From NCBI GenBank assembly GCA_947085045.1, contig CAMTUU010000008.1, forward strand, positions 62,001-126,000: a DNA stretch of 64,000 nt, read 5' to 3'. The notes below the pieces were generated by a model that worked only from the letters and a program-made list of their open reading frames with translations, did not search any database and had not been told where the DNA came from. The translations under genes were made by a program, and so were the position numbers. Below are positions 17,244 to 25,318 of this stretch, piece after piece (the stretch's first letter is position 1; every line of letters starts with the position of its first letter). This DNA is from Pseudolysinimonas_A sp947085045. Lineage in GTDB: Bacteria; Actinomycetota; Actinomycetes; Actinomycetales; Microbacteriaceae.

Positions 17244-17966
17244 TTAGACGTCGCCGCCGAGGTACGCGGCCTTCACGGCGGGGTCGACCGCGAGTTCCGG
17301 GCCGGTTCCGCTCTTCACGATCTCACCCGTCTCGAGCACGTGCGCGACGTCGGAGCGCTTGAGCGCCTGGTTTGCGTTCTGCTCGACCAGCAGCACGGTC
17401 GTGCCCTGCGACTTGATCTCGTCGATGATCGTGAAGATCTGCTGGATGAGCTTCGGCGCGAGGCCCATCGACGGCTCGTCGAGCAGCACCAGCTTCGGGC
17501 GGGCCATCAGCGCACGCCCGATGGCGAGCATCTGCTGCTCGCCGCCGGACATCGTGCCGCCGAGCTGGCTGATGCGCTCCTCGAGCCGCGGGAACAGGCC
17601 GAAGACGCGCTCCATGTCTTCCTGCACGCCGCCGGAACGGCGATCCTTGCGCAGTAGCGCGCCCATGTCGAGGTTCTCCCGCACCGTCATCCCGGGGAAG
17701 ACGCGGCGACCCTCGGGCGACTGGGTCAGGCCCATCTTCACGCGCTCGAACGGCTTCGCGTTGGTGATGTCCTGGCCGTCGAAGATGATCTTGCCGGCAC
17801 GCACCGGGCGCAGTCCTGAGATCGTCTTCAGAGTCGTCGTCTTGCCCGCGCCGTTCGCGCCGATCAGGGTCGTGATGGTGCCCTCCTCGACGGAGAACGA
17901 GATGTCGCGGATCGCCTCGATGTGGCCGTAGTTGACCGAGAGGTTGTCGACTTCAAGAAGCGTCAT
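17244..17966 (-). CDS. livF: Branched-chain amino acid ABC transporter ATP-binding protein LivF
   Basis: A 240-residue ATPase of the HAAT import family. Walker A GANGAGKTT is at about 37-45, the signature reads MSGGEQQMLAIGRAL, Walker B reads LVLLDEPSMGL, and the H-loop histidine position is replaced by Gln in LLVEQNANQAL, as is normal for LivF. Its start overlaps the 3' end of livG by 14 bases. Last gene of livJ-H-M-G-F. It energises import of branched-chain or related amino acids at the inner membrane face. Confidence 0.95.
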   Translation of the reverse strand: MTLLEVDNLSVNYGHIEAIRDISFSVEEGTITTLIGANGAGKTTTLKTISGLRPVRAGKIIFDGQDITNAKPFERVKMGLTQSPEGRRVFPGMTVRENLDMGALLRKDRRSGGVQEDMERVFGLFPRLEERISQLGGTMSGGEQQMLAIGRALMARPKLVLLDEPSMGLAPKLIQQIFTIIDEIKSQGTTVLLVEQNANQALKRSDVAHVLETGEIVKSGTGPELAVDPAVKAAYLGGDV

Positions 17967-18777
17967 CGACGTCCTCCTCCTCGACGCCGAGGTACGCGGC
18001 GATGACGGCCGGATCGGCCTGGATGTCTGCCGGGGATCCCTCGGCGATCTTCTTGCCGAACTCGAGCACGACGATGCGATCGCAGACGCTCATGACGAGC
18101 TTCATGTCGTGCTCGACGAGCAGCACCGTGTTGCCGGCATCCCGGATGTCGCGGATCAGCTGCATCAGCTTCTGCTTCTCCGCCGGGTTGAAGCCGGCGG
18201 CCGGCTCATCGAGACAGATCAGCTTCGGTCGCGTCGCGAGGGCGCGGGCGATCTCGAGGCGGCGCTGATCGCCGTAGGACAGGTTCGTCGAGAACTCGTC
18301 TCCGCGGCCCGCCACGCCGACGAAGTCGAGCAGCTCCTGGGCGCGCTCCTTCGACTCGCGCTCCGTGCGCCGGAAGTACGGCGTGCGGAAGATCGCGCGC
18401 AGGATGCCGACCTTGCTGTGCGCATCCGCGCCGACCAGCACGTTGTCGAGCGCCGTCATCGACGGGAACAGACGGATGTTCTGGAACGTCCGCGCGATGC
18501 CCAGCTTGGTGATCTTGTAGCGCTTCTTGCCGCGCAGGACGGTGCCGTCGAACGTGATCGTGCCGCTCGTCGCCTGGTACACGCCGGTGATCACGTTGAA
18601 CGCCGTGGTCTTGCCGGCGCCGTTCGGTCCGATCAGGCCGAGGATCTCCCCAGGCCTGATGTCGAACGAGACGTCGTCGAGCGCGACGACGCCGCCGAAC
18701 TTGATCGTCAGGTGGTCGACATCCAGAAGCGGCGCGGTGGTGGTGTCCGGCGCGGTGTCGAGGGTCGATTCAGGCAC
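17953..18777 (-). CDS. livG: Branched-chain amino acid ABC transporter ATP-binding protein LivG
   Basis: A 274-residue partner ATPase of LivF. Walker A GPNGAGKTTAFNVITG is at about 47-62, followed by the LivG-type GIARTFQNIRLFPSMTALDNVL Q-loop region, the signature LSYGDQRRLEIARAL, and Walker B LICLDEPAAGFNP. A 20-residue Thr/Asp/Ala-rich N-terminal leader precedes the domain. The start overlaps the livM stop region by eight bases, and the stop overlaps livF by 14, so the ATPase genes are translationally coupled. Confidence 0.95.
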   Translation of the reverse strand: MPESTLDTAPDTTTAPLLDVDHLTIKFGGVVALDDVSFDIRPGEILGLIGPNGAGKTTAFNVITGVYQATSGTITFDGTVLRGKKRYKITKLGIARTFQNIRLFPSMTALDNVLVGADAHSKVGILRAIFRTPYFRRTERESKERAQELLDFVGVAGRGDEFSTNLSYGDQRRLEIARALATRPKLICLDEPAAGFNPAEKQKLMQLIRDIRDAGNTVLLVEHDMKLVMSVCDRIVVLEFGKKIAEGSPADIQADPAVIAAYLGVEEEDVDDAS

Positions 18778-19966
18778 GCTTCGCCTCCTCTTCCTCGGGG
18801 TCGAGTTCGCCGACCGTCAGTAGCTCGGCTTCTCGTTGCGCGCGTCGGGCCCGGCGCGCACTGTAGGCGGGGAAGAGCCCCTGCGGACGGAAGCTCACGA
18901 TGATCACCAGCGCGGCACCGAAGAACAGCAGGCGCCAGTCCTCGAGTTCGCGGAACCGCTCGGGCAGGTAGGCGACGATGACGGCGCCGATGATGGCACC
19001 CCAGCGGTTGCCCGACCCGCCGATGACGACGGCGGCGACGAACAGGATCGAGAGGTTCGCCGGGAACGAGATCGGGTTGATGTATCCGGCCTTCGCGGCG
19101 AACAGAGCGCCCGCGAGTCCGCCGATGAAGGCACCCGAGGCGAAGGCGGCAAGCTTGAACTTGAACGTCGGCACGCCCATGATCTCGGCGGCGTCCTCGT
19201 CTTCACGGGTCGCCTCCCACATGCGGCCCACGCGGCTGTTCTTCACCAGTCGCTCGATGAGGATCACGATGATGAGCGCCGTCAGCGCGAGCCAGAAGTA
19301 CGGCGTCGCGTCGAGCACCCCGAAGACGAGGAACTTCGTCTGGTTGCCGAGGTCGATGAGAGGGTTGAGCCCGTCCCAGGCGAGGTGCGGGATGAGGAAC
19401 AGCGGCTCGCCATCGCCGGTCGTGATGCTGTTCGGGGCCGGGATCGCCTTGATGCCGCCCGTTCCGCCGAGCCACTCGGTGTTGCGGATCGTGATGCGGA
19501 TCAGCTCGCCGAAGCCCATCGTCACGATGGCCAGATAGTCGCCGCGCACGCGCAACGTCGGAGCGCCGAGCAGGATGCCGGTGACGAGCGTCACGAGCAT
19601 CGCGACCGGCAGCACCAGCAGGAAGGGCCACGCCGCGTGGTACACGGTCAGCAACCCGACGACGTAGGCGCCGGTGGCGTAGAAGCCGACGTAGCCGAGG
19701 TCGAGCAGGCCCGCGTAGCCGGTCACGATGTTGAGCCCGACGGCCACGATCGCGTACAGCGTGACGGTGAACAGCACGTTCGGGAAGTCGCTGTTCGGGG
19801 TCGAGATCAGCGGCGGATTGAGGATCGGCAGCGCGTAGATCAGCAGCACGCCGAGGATGATCAGCGGGATCTTCACCGGCTTCTTGCCGAGACGCCCGCG
19901 CACCGGGGCCCAGCGGTCGGACATCCAGTCGCCGGCGTCGGCGAGGCGAGTTCGCAGCGAGGTCAT
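18770..19966 (-). CDS. livM: Branched-chain amino acid ABC transporter permease LivM
   Basis: A 398-residue inner-membrane permease. After about 35 polar residues there are some ten hydrophobic helices; the conserved LivM segments GYAGLLDLGYVGFYATGAYVVGLL and GDYLAIVTMGFGELIRI are visible, as is the cytoplasmic EAA-like loop GRMWEATREDEDAAEIMGV. The C-terminal 25 residues are charged. I set the start at ATG 19966, which overlaps the livH TGA (ATGA); a longer open frame upstream lies over livH. It forms the transmembrane channel with LivH. Confidence 0.95.
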   Translation of the reverse strand: MTSLRTRLADAGDWMSDRWAPVRGRLGKKPVKIPLIILGVLLIYALPILNPPLISTPNSDFPNVLFTVTLYAIVAVGLNIVTGYAGLLDLGYVGFYATGAYVVGLLTVYHAAWPFLLVLPVAMLVTLVTGILLGAPTLRVRGDYLAIVTMGFGELIRITIRNTEWLGGTGGIKAIPAPNSITTGDGEPLFLIPHLAWDGLNPLIDLGNQTKFLVFGVLDATPYFWLALTALIIVILIERLVKNSRVGRMWEATREDEDAAEIMGVPTFKFKLAAFASGAFIGGLAGALFAAKAGYINPISFPANLSILFVAAVVIGGSGNRWGAIIGAVIVAYLPERFRELEDWRLLFFGAALVIIVSFRPQGLFPAYSARRARRAQREAELLTVGELDPEEEEAKRA

Positions 19967-20994
19967 GCGCGGGCCCTTCCGAGCGTCTGGCCGAGAAGTC
20001 CGGTCGGCCGGACGAGCAGGATGATCACGAGCAGCGCGAAGGCGACGACATCCTTCCACTGCGTGCCGAACAGCGCCGACCCCCAGTTCTCGGTGATGCC
20101 GAGAAGCAGGCCGCCCAGGAGCGCGCCGCGCAGGTTGCCGATCCCGCCGAGCACCGCGGCGGTGAACGCCTTGATGCCCAGGATGACACCGATGTCGAAG
20201 GAGGTCTGGCCGGACTTGATCATGAACAGCACCGCCGCGACGCCGGCCATGAGGCCGCCGATCAGGAAGGTCTTGCTGACGACGCTCTGAGCGTTCGCAC
20301 CCATCAGCGCGGCGGCTTCGGGATCCTGCGCGACCGCGCGGATCTCACGACCCAGGCGCGTGCGGCGGATGAAGAAGTCGAGGGCCACCATCATGACCAG
20401 CGCGGCGACGATGATCGTGAGGTCGGTGTCGCGCACGTTGAAGTCGCCGATGCTGAAGACCGTCGTCGGCTTGATCTCGAACGGGAGTCGCATCGGGCCG
20501 CGCGGGTTCGCGACGTAGCGGGCGAGCGCATCCTCGAGCGAGAAGGCGCCACCGGTGATGCCGCTGATCGCGCCGTCGAGCAGGCGCACGATGCGGTCGC
20601 GCACGCCCATCGTCTCGGAGAGCACGAACGACGCGCCGATCGCCGAGATCAGGATGATGTAGCTCAGGGCCCGCTTGCGCACCAGCCGGCGGTAGGCCAC
20701 GCGCTCGACGAGCATCGCGAGGCCGCCGGTGGCGCTCGAGGCCACCACGAGGGCGAGCAGCAGGAACGGGACGGCCTGGATGAGCGTGCCGCTGCCGCCC
20801 GCTCCGACGGCGATGAAGACCCACGCGATGATGAAGGTGCCCCACATGAACACGTCGGCGTGGGCGAAGTTGATGAGCTGGAGCACGCCGTAGACGAGCG
20901 TGTAGCCGAGCGCGATCAGCGCGTAGACCGACCCGAGCACGAGGCCGGTGACGGTCAGTTCGACGATGTTGTCGAAGAGGAAGGAGAAGTCCAA
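19963..20994 (-). CDS. livH: Branched-chain amino acid ABC transporter permease LivH
   Basis: A 343-residue permease with about nine to ten helices. It begins in the typical way with a first helix ending GSVYALIALGYTLVYGVLQLINFAH, and carries the EAA-like loop GREIRAVAQDPEAAALMGAN. I prefer the TTG at 20994 because GGAG lies eight bases upstream and the product then starts MDFSFLFDNIVEL, as homologues do; a GTG at 21033 is the alternative and adds 13 residues. The gene follows livJ after a region with two hairpins and overlaps livM by four bases. Confidence 0.93.
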   Translation of the reverse strand: MDFSFLFDNIVELTVTGLVLGSVYALIALGYTLVYGVLQLINFAHADVFMWGTFIIAWVFIAVGAGGSGTLIQAVPFLLLALVVASSATGGLAMLVERVAYRRLVRKRALSYIILISAIGASFVLSETMGVRDRIVRLLDGAISGITGGAFSLEDALARYVANPRGPMRLPFEIKPTTVFSIGDFNVRDTDLTIIVAALVMMVALDFFIRRTRLGREIRAVAQDPEAAALMGANAQSVVSKTFLIGGLMAGVAAVLFMIKSGQTSFDIGVILGIKAFTAAVLGGIGNLRGALLGGLLLGITENWGSALFGTQWKDVVAFALLVIILLVRPTGLLGQTLGRARA

Positions 20995-21032
20995 GGGGGT
21001 GGCTCCGTGGGAGATCGGGCGGCTGCTCCGCA

Positions 21033-21121
21033 CTGCGGCCGGATCCAGGAGGACCCGGGACCCGGCCGCAGGGACGAAGACTGTCCAGGGAGAGCCGGGA
21101 TCGTGACGACCCCGGCTCTCC
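21033..21121 (-). terminator. Two stem-loops between livJ and livH
   Basis: One hairpin pairs 21089-21099 with 21111-21121 (11 bp, perfect, 11-base loop) just after the livJ stop. A second pairs 21033-21042 with 21062-21071 (10 bp, perfect). There is no T-run. Their place between the binding-protein gene and the permease genes fits partial termination or 3'-end protection that keeps LivJ in excess; this is inference. Confidence 0.7.
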
Positions 21122-21132
21122 GACCGGATGAG

Positions 21133-22278
21133 TTACTCGGCAGGGCCCTGGTAGACCGCCTTGCCGCTCTCGACCGTGTAGTAGTACACGCCCGACGCGC
21201 CGTCGATCTCGCCCTCAGGGGTGAACTTGATCTTCTTCGTCAGGCCCTCCGCGTCGTAGCCCTTGACCCACTCGAGGAGGTCGGCGCGGGTCGTGTTGCC
21301 CTCACCGATGCCCGAGAGCAGAACCCAGGCGGCGTCGTACGCCTCGAGGGTGTAGGCACCGATCTCGCCCTTGTCGCCCGGGAGCGCGTCCCACTTGGCG
21401 GTGAAGTCTTCACCGGCGTCGAGGATGCCGGGGAAGGTGAGGATGGTGCCCTCGGTGAACTCGCCCGCGGTGAGGAACGCCGCGTCGACGGTGCCGTCGC
21501 CCGAGAGGAAGTCGCCCTCGTAGCCGCCGTCACGGAGCTGCTTCAGGAACAGCGCCGCCTCCGGAGCGTACCCGGCGAAGTAGAGCGCCTCGGCGCCCGA
21601 GGACTTCACCTTGGTGACGGTCGCCGAGAAGTCGGTGTCGCCGACCTGCACCTTGTCGCTGCCGACCACGTTGGCCGGGTCGAGCGCACCGGTGATCTCG
21701 CCACCGAGGCCCACACCGTAGTCGCTCGAGTCGTCGACGATGTAGATCGAGGTGTAGCCGAGGGTGTTCTCCATCAGCGCGGCGGCCGCGGGGCCCTGAG
21801 CCGAGTCCGGAGCAACGACGCGGTGGAAGGTCTCCCAGCCGTTGGTCGAAAGTGCGGGGTTGGTGGCCGACATCGAGACGGTCACGAGGCCGGCTTCGGC
21901 GTACGCCGGGCCGGTCGCGTTGGTCTCACCCGAGAACGCCGGGCCGGTGACGCCGATGAGCGCGTCGTCGTTGATGAGGTCGGTGGCGACGGTCGGCGCC
22001 TGCGCCGGGTCACCCTGGGTGTCCGCGTAGACGACCTCGACGGTCGGGCCGTCCGGGAACTTCTCCTTGTAGTCGGCGAGGGCGACCTCGATGCCCGCGG
22101 TTGCGTACGAGCCGTACGCGGCGTTGTCACCGGTGAGCGGGCCCTGGTACGCGATCTTGACCGTCTCGGCGCTGCCGCCGCCGCCGGTGGTGCCGCCGGT
22201 CGTGCCGCACGCGCTGAGCGCGAGAACGGCGGTGAGGCCGACCGCCGCAGCGACCGTGACCTTCTTGAATCCCTGCAT
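21133..22278 (-). CDS. livJ: Branched-chain amino acid-binding lipoprotein LivJ
   Basis: A 381-residue substrate-binding protein anchored by a lipid. The signal peptide runs MQGFKKVTVAAAVGLTAVLA with lipobox LSAC (cysteine near residue 24), followed by a Gly/Thr-rich linker. The periplasmic-binding (peripla_BP_6) fold shows KIAYQGPLTGDNAAYGSYATAGIEVAL and DSSDYGVGLGG. ATG 22278 was chosen because AAAGGTGA lies six bases upstream. It heads the liv operon and should deliver leucine, isoleucine, valine or a related amino acid to LivHM. Confidence 0.95.
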   Translation of the reverse strand: MQGFKKVTVAAAVGLTAVLALSACGTTGGTTGGGGSAETVKIAYQGPLTGDNAAYGSYATAGIEVALADYKEKFPDGPTVEVVYADTQGDPAQAPTVATDLINDDALIGVTGPAFSGETNATGPAYAEAGLVTVSMSATNPALSTNGWETFHRVVAPDSAQGPAAAALMENTLGYTSIYIVDDSSDYGVGLGGEITGALDPANVVGSDKVQVGDTDFSATVTKVKSSGAEALYFAGYAPEAALFLKQLRDGGYEGDFLSGDGTVDAAFLTAGEFTEGTILTFPGILDAGEDFTAKWDALPGDKGEIGAYTLEAYDAAWVLLSGIGEGNTTRADLLEWVKGYDAEGLTKKIKFTPEGEIDGASGVYYYTVESGKAVYQGPAE

Positions 22279-22366
22279 GGGGTTCACCTTTTCTCTTGTG
22301 ATGTGACTGTTGGGTCTTGGCTGCACTTCGCTTCGGGCGAGCCCTCAGCAGCCTCCGTGCACGAAA

Positions 22367-22380
22367 GGAAGGAACCTTCC
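22367..22380. promoter_or_regulatory. Inverted repeat GGAAGG-AA-CCTTCC upstream of livJ
   Basis: A perfect 6-2-6 palindrome about 90 bases upstream of the livJ start, within the 219-base gap between the two binding-protein genes. It could be an operator for the liv operon. The rest of that gap has a lower GC content (22430-22490) but no convincing -35/-10 pair. Confidence 0.35.
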
Positions 22381-22497
22381 CGACGTCGCGCAGGTTGAGG
22401 GGACACTACCAAAGCGGGTGCGATTCCCTGAACGTACGGGACTTTTGTTTCGCTTGGATTTCGAGGTTGTACCGATGCGGCCACAACCGCGAAACCG

Positions 22498-23751
22498 TCA
22501 GCCGATGACGAAAGACTGCCGCGCGTATTTGTTCTCGGAGTTGTAGACGACGACGCTGTAGCCGCCGCGCTCCGGGTCGCCGTTCTCATCGAGGTTGACC
22601 GAACCGCTGATCCCGTCGTAGTCGATGTCGGGCTGCGTCGTCAGCACGTCGGCGCATTCGCCGAAACTCGTGCACTTGATGCCGTCGACCGAGACCGCGC
22701 GCAGCGTCCGTACGAGGGATGCCGAGCCGTCGTCGCCGGCGAGCACCGCGGCGAGGGCGGCGAGCACCGTCGCGTCATACGCCTCGGCGGCGTACCGGAC
22801 GTCGACGACGCCCGGGTCCTCCTGCTTGACCTTCGCCTGGAACGCCGCGTCGGTCTCCGCGCCGTCGAGCAGGCCGTTGACGCCGTTCAGCAGTCCGCCC
22901 GGCAGTGCTTGGGAGTAGTCGGCGACGTTGCCGGAGGTGAGCCAGAGCTTGCCGCCGCCGTACCCCGCGGCGACGAGGGCGGAGATGAGCGCCCGGGTGA
23001 GACCGCCGTTGTCGGGGGTCGCGAGCACCACGGCATCCGGTGCGGCCTCGGTGACCGCGGCGAGCGCGGCGGCGACGTCGGCATCGGCCTCGGAGGCGAC
23101 CTGTGCGTCGACGACCTCGATCTCCGCGCCGTCGAGCGCCGTCGTCAGGGCGGCGGCGAGCGTGACCGCGGGGTCGTCCTTGCCGTACACGACCGCCACC
23201 GAGGTGACGTCGCGGTCGGGCAGGAGGTCGGCGAGGGCGAGCGCCTGGTGCGGTGAGGTGGCGATCGTGCGGAAGAAGATGTCGCCCTGGTCGAGGGCGG
23301 TGAGCTGCGGATAGGTCGCGGCGGGCGAGATCAGCGGGATGCCGGCATCCGCGGCGAGCGCGAGGAGTCGCTGGGAGAGCACCGACGACGACGGGCCGAT
23401 GACGACATCGACCCCCTGGGCGACCAGGTCGGCGAAGGACGTCTCCACCGTCGACGTCGACGCGTCTCCGGAGTCGCGGTTGACGACGACCACGGGTTGG
23501 CCGTTGACGCCCCCGGCGGCGTTGATCTCCCGCAGGGCGGCGTTCACGCCGGCGACCTGGGCGGGACCGATGAACGAGACGCCCCCGGTCGACGGGAAGA
23601 GGGTGCCGATCTTGAGGACGCCGTCGCCCGTGGGGGTGGGCGTCGGGGTGGGCGTCGGGGCCGGGGCCGGGGTGCCGCCGCAGCCCGTGAGGGCCACCAG
23701 GGAGGCGAGGGTGAGCGCCGTGACGGCGGCGCGGACGAACGGGCGCGACAT
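22498..23751 (-). CDS. Orphan branched-chain amino acid-type substrate-binding lipoprotein
   Basis: A 417-residue lipoprotein with signal peptide and lipobox LTGC (cysteine about residue 24), then a low-complexity PAPAPTPTPTPTPTG linker and a peripla_BP_6 domain (KIGTLFPSTGGVSFIGPAQ, VIGPSSSVLSQRLL). It resembles LivJ only in fold. It lies upstream of livJ in the same direction but separated by 219 bases, and has no permease or ATPase of its own nearby. It may feed LivHMGF with a different ligand or act as a sensor; both are guesses. Confidence 0.88.
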   Translation of the reverse strand: MSRPFVRAAVTALTLASLVALTGCGGTPAPAPTPTPTPTPTGDGVLKIGTLFPSTGGVSFIGPAQVAGVNAALREINAAGGVNGQPVVVVNRDSGDASTSTVETSFADLVAQGVDVVIGPSSSVLSQRLLALAADAGIPLISPAATYPQLTALDQGDIFFRTIATSPHQALALADLLPDRDVTSVAVVYGKDDPAVTLAAALTTALDGAEIEVVDAQVASEADADVAAALAAVTEAAPDAVVLATPDNGGLTRALISALVAAGYGGGKLWLTSGNVADYSQALPGGLLNGVNGLLDGAETDAAFQAKVKQEDPGVVDVRYAAEAYDATVLAALAAVLAGDDGSASLVRTLRAVSVDGIKCTSFGECADVLTTQPDIDYDGISGSVNLDENGDPERGGYSVVVYNSENKYARQSFVIG

Positions 23752-23862
23752 CCAGGGCTCCTTCCGGGTGGACGGACGTCACCCTACCCCGCGGCGGTTC
23801 CGCACTCGGGGAGGCGGGCCGACCCGAGTGCTGCCCGCCGGACGCGAGGAGGGCGGGGGTGC

Positions 23863-24789
23863 TCAGACCCGTTCGAGCGTCGCTCGACGCGGCGGCCGGG
23901 AGGCGATGATCATGTCGGTCATCAGCACCACGAGCGACACCCAGACGAGTCCGAAGCCGATCCAGCGCTCGGGCGGCATCGCCTCCTTCAGCACGAGCCA
24001 CCCGAACAGGAACTGCACCACCGGCGCGAGGAACTGGGTCATCCCCAGGGCGACGAGGGGGATGCGGCGCGCGCCCGCCGCGAAGAGCAGCAGCGGCACG
24101 GTGGTCGCCACGCCCGCGAGCAGCATCGCCCCCGTGTGTGCGGGTCCGTTCTGCCCCACCTCGAGGCCGCCGCCGATCGTGGCGACGAGCACGAGCTGCA
24201 CGACGGCGAGCGGGGCGAGCCAGGCGGTCTCGACGGTGAGGCCGCCGATCGCGTCCACCTTCGGGCCGACGATCCGCTTGATGAGCCCGTAGCCGCCGAA
24301 GCTGAAGGCGAGCACGAGGGCGATCCAGGGGAACGAGCGGTAGCCGACGATGATGACCGCGATGGCGACGAAAGCGATCCCGAGCGCGACCCATTGCGCG
24401 GGGCGCACCCTCTCTCGCAGCACGAGCACTCCGAGCAGCACCGTCACGATCGGGTTGATGAAATAGCCGAGCGAGGCCTCGATCACGTGGCCGCTGAGCG
24501 CGGCGAAGACGTACACCTGCCAGTTGACGTAGATCGCGGCCGACGCCACCGCCATGAACAGCACCGTGCGGCGATCCCGCAGGAGGGTGCCGAAGCCGCG
24601 CCAGCCGCGGGTGACGGTGAGCAGCAGCGCGCAGAACACGAGCGACATCAGGATGCGGAACGCGACGACCTCGAACGGGCCCGACGGCCGCAGGATCAGG
24701 AAGTAGAGCGGCAGGATGCCCCAGAGCGCGTACGCGGCGATCGCGGAGAAAAACCCCGCCCTGCCCTGCGGAGGCGGAGCAGGTGGCAC
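23863..24789 (-). CDS. rarD: RarD protein, EamA/DMT superfamily transporter
   Basis: A 308-residue membrane protein with ten hydrophobic helices in two EamA repeats. It carries the RarD hallmarks AIAAYALWGILPLYF near the N-terminus and INWQVYVFA-like NWQVYVFAALSGHVIEASLGYFINPIVTVLLGVLVLRE in the middle. RarD homologues are drug/metabolite transporters named from a chloramphenicol-sensitivity phenotype; the natural substrate is unknown. It starts downstream of the groES terminator. Its C-terminal 20 residues are basic and cytoplasmic. Confidence 0.9.
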   Translation of the reverse strand: MPPAPPPQGRAGFFSAIAAYALWGILPLYFLILRPSGPFEVVAFRILMSLVFCALLLTVTRGWRGFGTLLRDRRTVLFMAVASAAIYVNWQVYVFAALSGHVIEASLGYFINPIVTVLLGVLVLRERVRPAQWVALGIAFVAIAVIIVGYRSFPWIALVLAFSFGGYGLIKRIVGPKVDAIGGLTVETAWLAPLAVVQLVLVATIGGGLEVGQNGPAHTGAMLLAGVATTVPLLLFAAGARRIPLVALGMTQFLAPVVQFLFGWLVLKEAMPPERWIGFGLVWVSLVVLMTDMIIASRPPRRATLERV

Positions 24790-24814
24790 CCGCTCACGCT
24801 ACCCCCGAAATGCG

Positions 24815-24844
24815 GAAGACCTCGCCGTCACCGGCGAGGTCTTC
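24815..24844 (-). terminator. Terminator downstream of groES
   Basis: A perfect 13-bp stem (24815-24827 with 24832-24844) closes a four-base loop, 17 bases past the groES stop. There is no T-run, as is usual for actinobacteria. It isolates groES from rarD. Confidence 0.82.
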
Positions 24845-24861
24845 GCGTGAATCGAGCGGCG

Positions 24862-25155
24862 TCAGCCGATGACGGCGAGCACGTCACGCGCCGAGAGCAC
24901 CAGCAGGTCCTCACCGCCGTACTTCACCTCGGTGCCGCCGTACTTCGAGTAGATGACCTTGTCGCCGACCTTGACGTCGAGCGGGACGCGGTTGCCGTTG
25001 TCGTCGATGCGACCCGGTCCGACCGCGACGACCTCGCCCTCCTGGGGCTTCTCCTTCGCGGTGTCCGGGATCACCAGACCCGACGCGGTGACCTGCTCGG
25101 CGTCGACCTGCTTGATGACGATGCGATCCTCGAGCGGCTTGATGGAGACCGACAC
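24862..25155 (-). CDS. groES: Co-chaperonin GroES
   Basis: A 97-residue Hsp10 that caps the GroEL folding chamber. It has the mobile-loop region TASGLVIPDTAKEKPQEGEVVAVGPG and the C-terminal GGEDLLVLSARDVLAVIG, full family length. GTG start with AGAGG about six bases upstream. No groEL follows; a terminator and rarD do, so GroEL must be encoded elsewhere. Transcription is very likely HrcA-controlled, with two CIRCE operators around the promoter. Confidence 0.97.
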   Translation of the reverse strand: MSVSIKPLEDRIVIKQVDAEQVTASGLVIPDTAKEKPQEGEVVAVGPGRIDDNGNRVPLDVKVGDKVIYSKYGGTEVKYGGEDLLVLSARDVLAVIG

Positions 25156-25193
25156 AATGACCTCTTTCTAAGGCTGTTTCTGAAAGTTCAGGG

Positions 25194-25220
25194 TTGGCAC
25201 AGTCCGACTGAGAGTGCCAA
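25194..25220 (-). promoter_or_regulatory. CIRCE operator 1 (HrcA site) of groES
   Basis: TTGGCACAG, a nine-base spacer, and GAGTGCCAA form an imperfect CIRCE element (seven of nine paired bases) between the predicted start point and the groES start. HrcA represses chaperone genes through such sites. Confidence 0.82.
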
Positions 25221-25226
25221 GAGACA

Positions 25227-25255
25227 ACCATAGCGTTTCGTTAGCAGTCGTTCAA
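25227..25255 (-). promoter_or_regulatory. groES promoter
   Basis: On the minus strand TTGAAC (25250-25255) and TATGGT (25227-25232) are spaced by 17 bases, a good housekeeping-sigma promoter. The -35 box lies inside CIRCE operator 2 and the start region abuts CIRCE operator 1. Confidence 0.75.
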
Positions 25256-25267
25256 TGCGAGTGCCAA
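25241..25267 (-). promoter_or_regulatory. CIRCE operator 2 (HrcA site) of groES
   Basis: TTAGCAGTC, a nine-base spacer, and GAGTGCCAA differ from the CIRCE consensus at only a few positions. The site covers the -35 box, so HrcA bound here would block RNA polymerase. Confidence 0.82.
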
Positions 25268-25318
25268 CCGTGGCGGTCTTCGGATTGGCTGCGCGCGGCG
25301 ACCGGCGAGAATGGCCGG

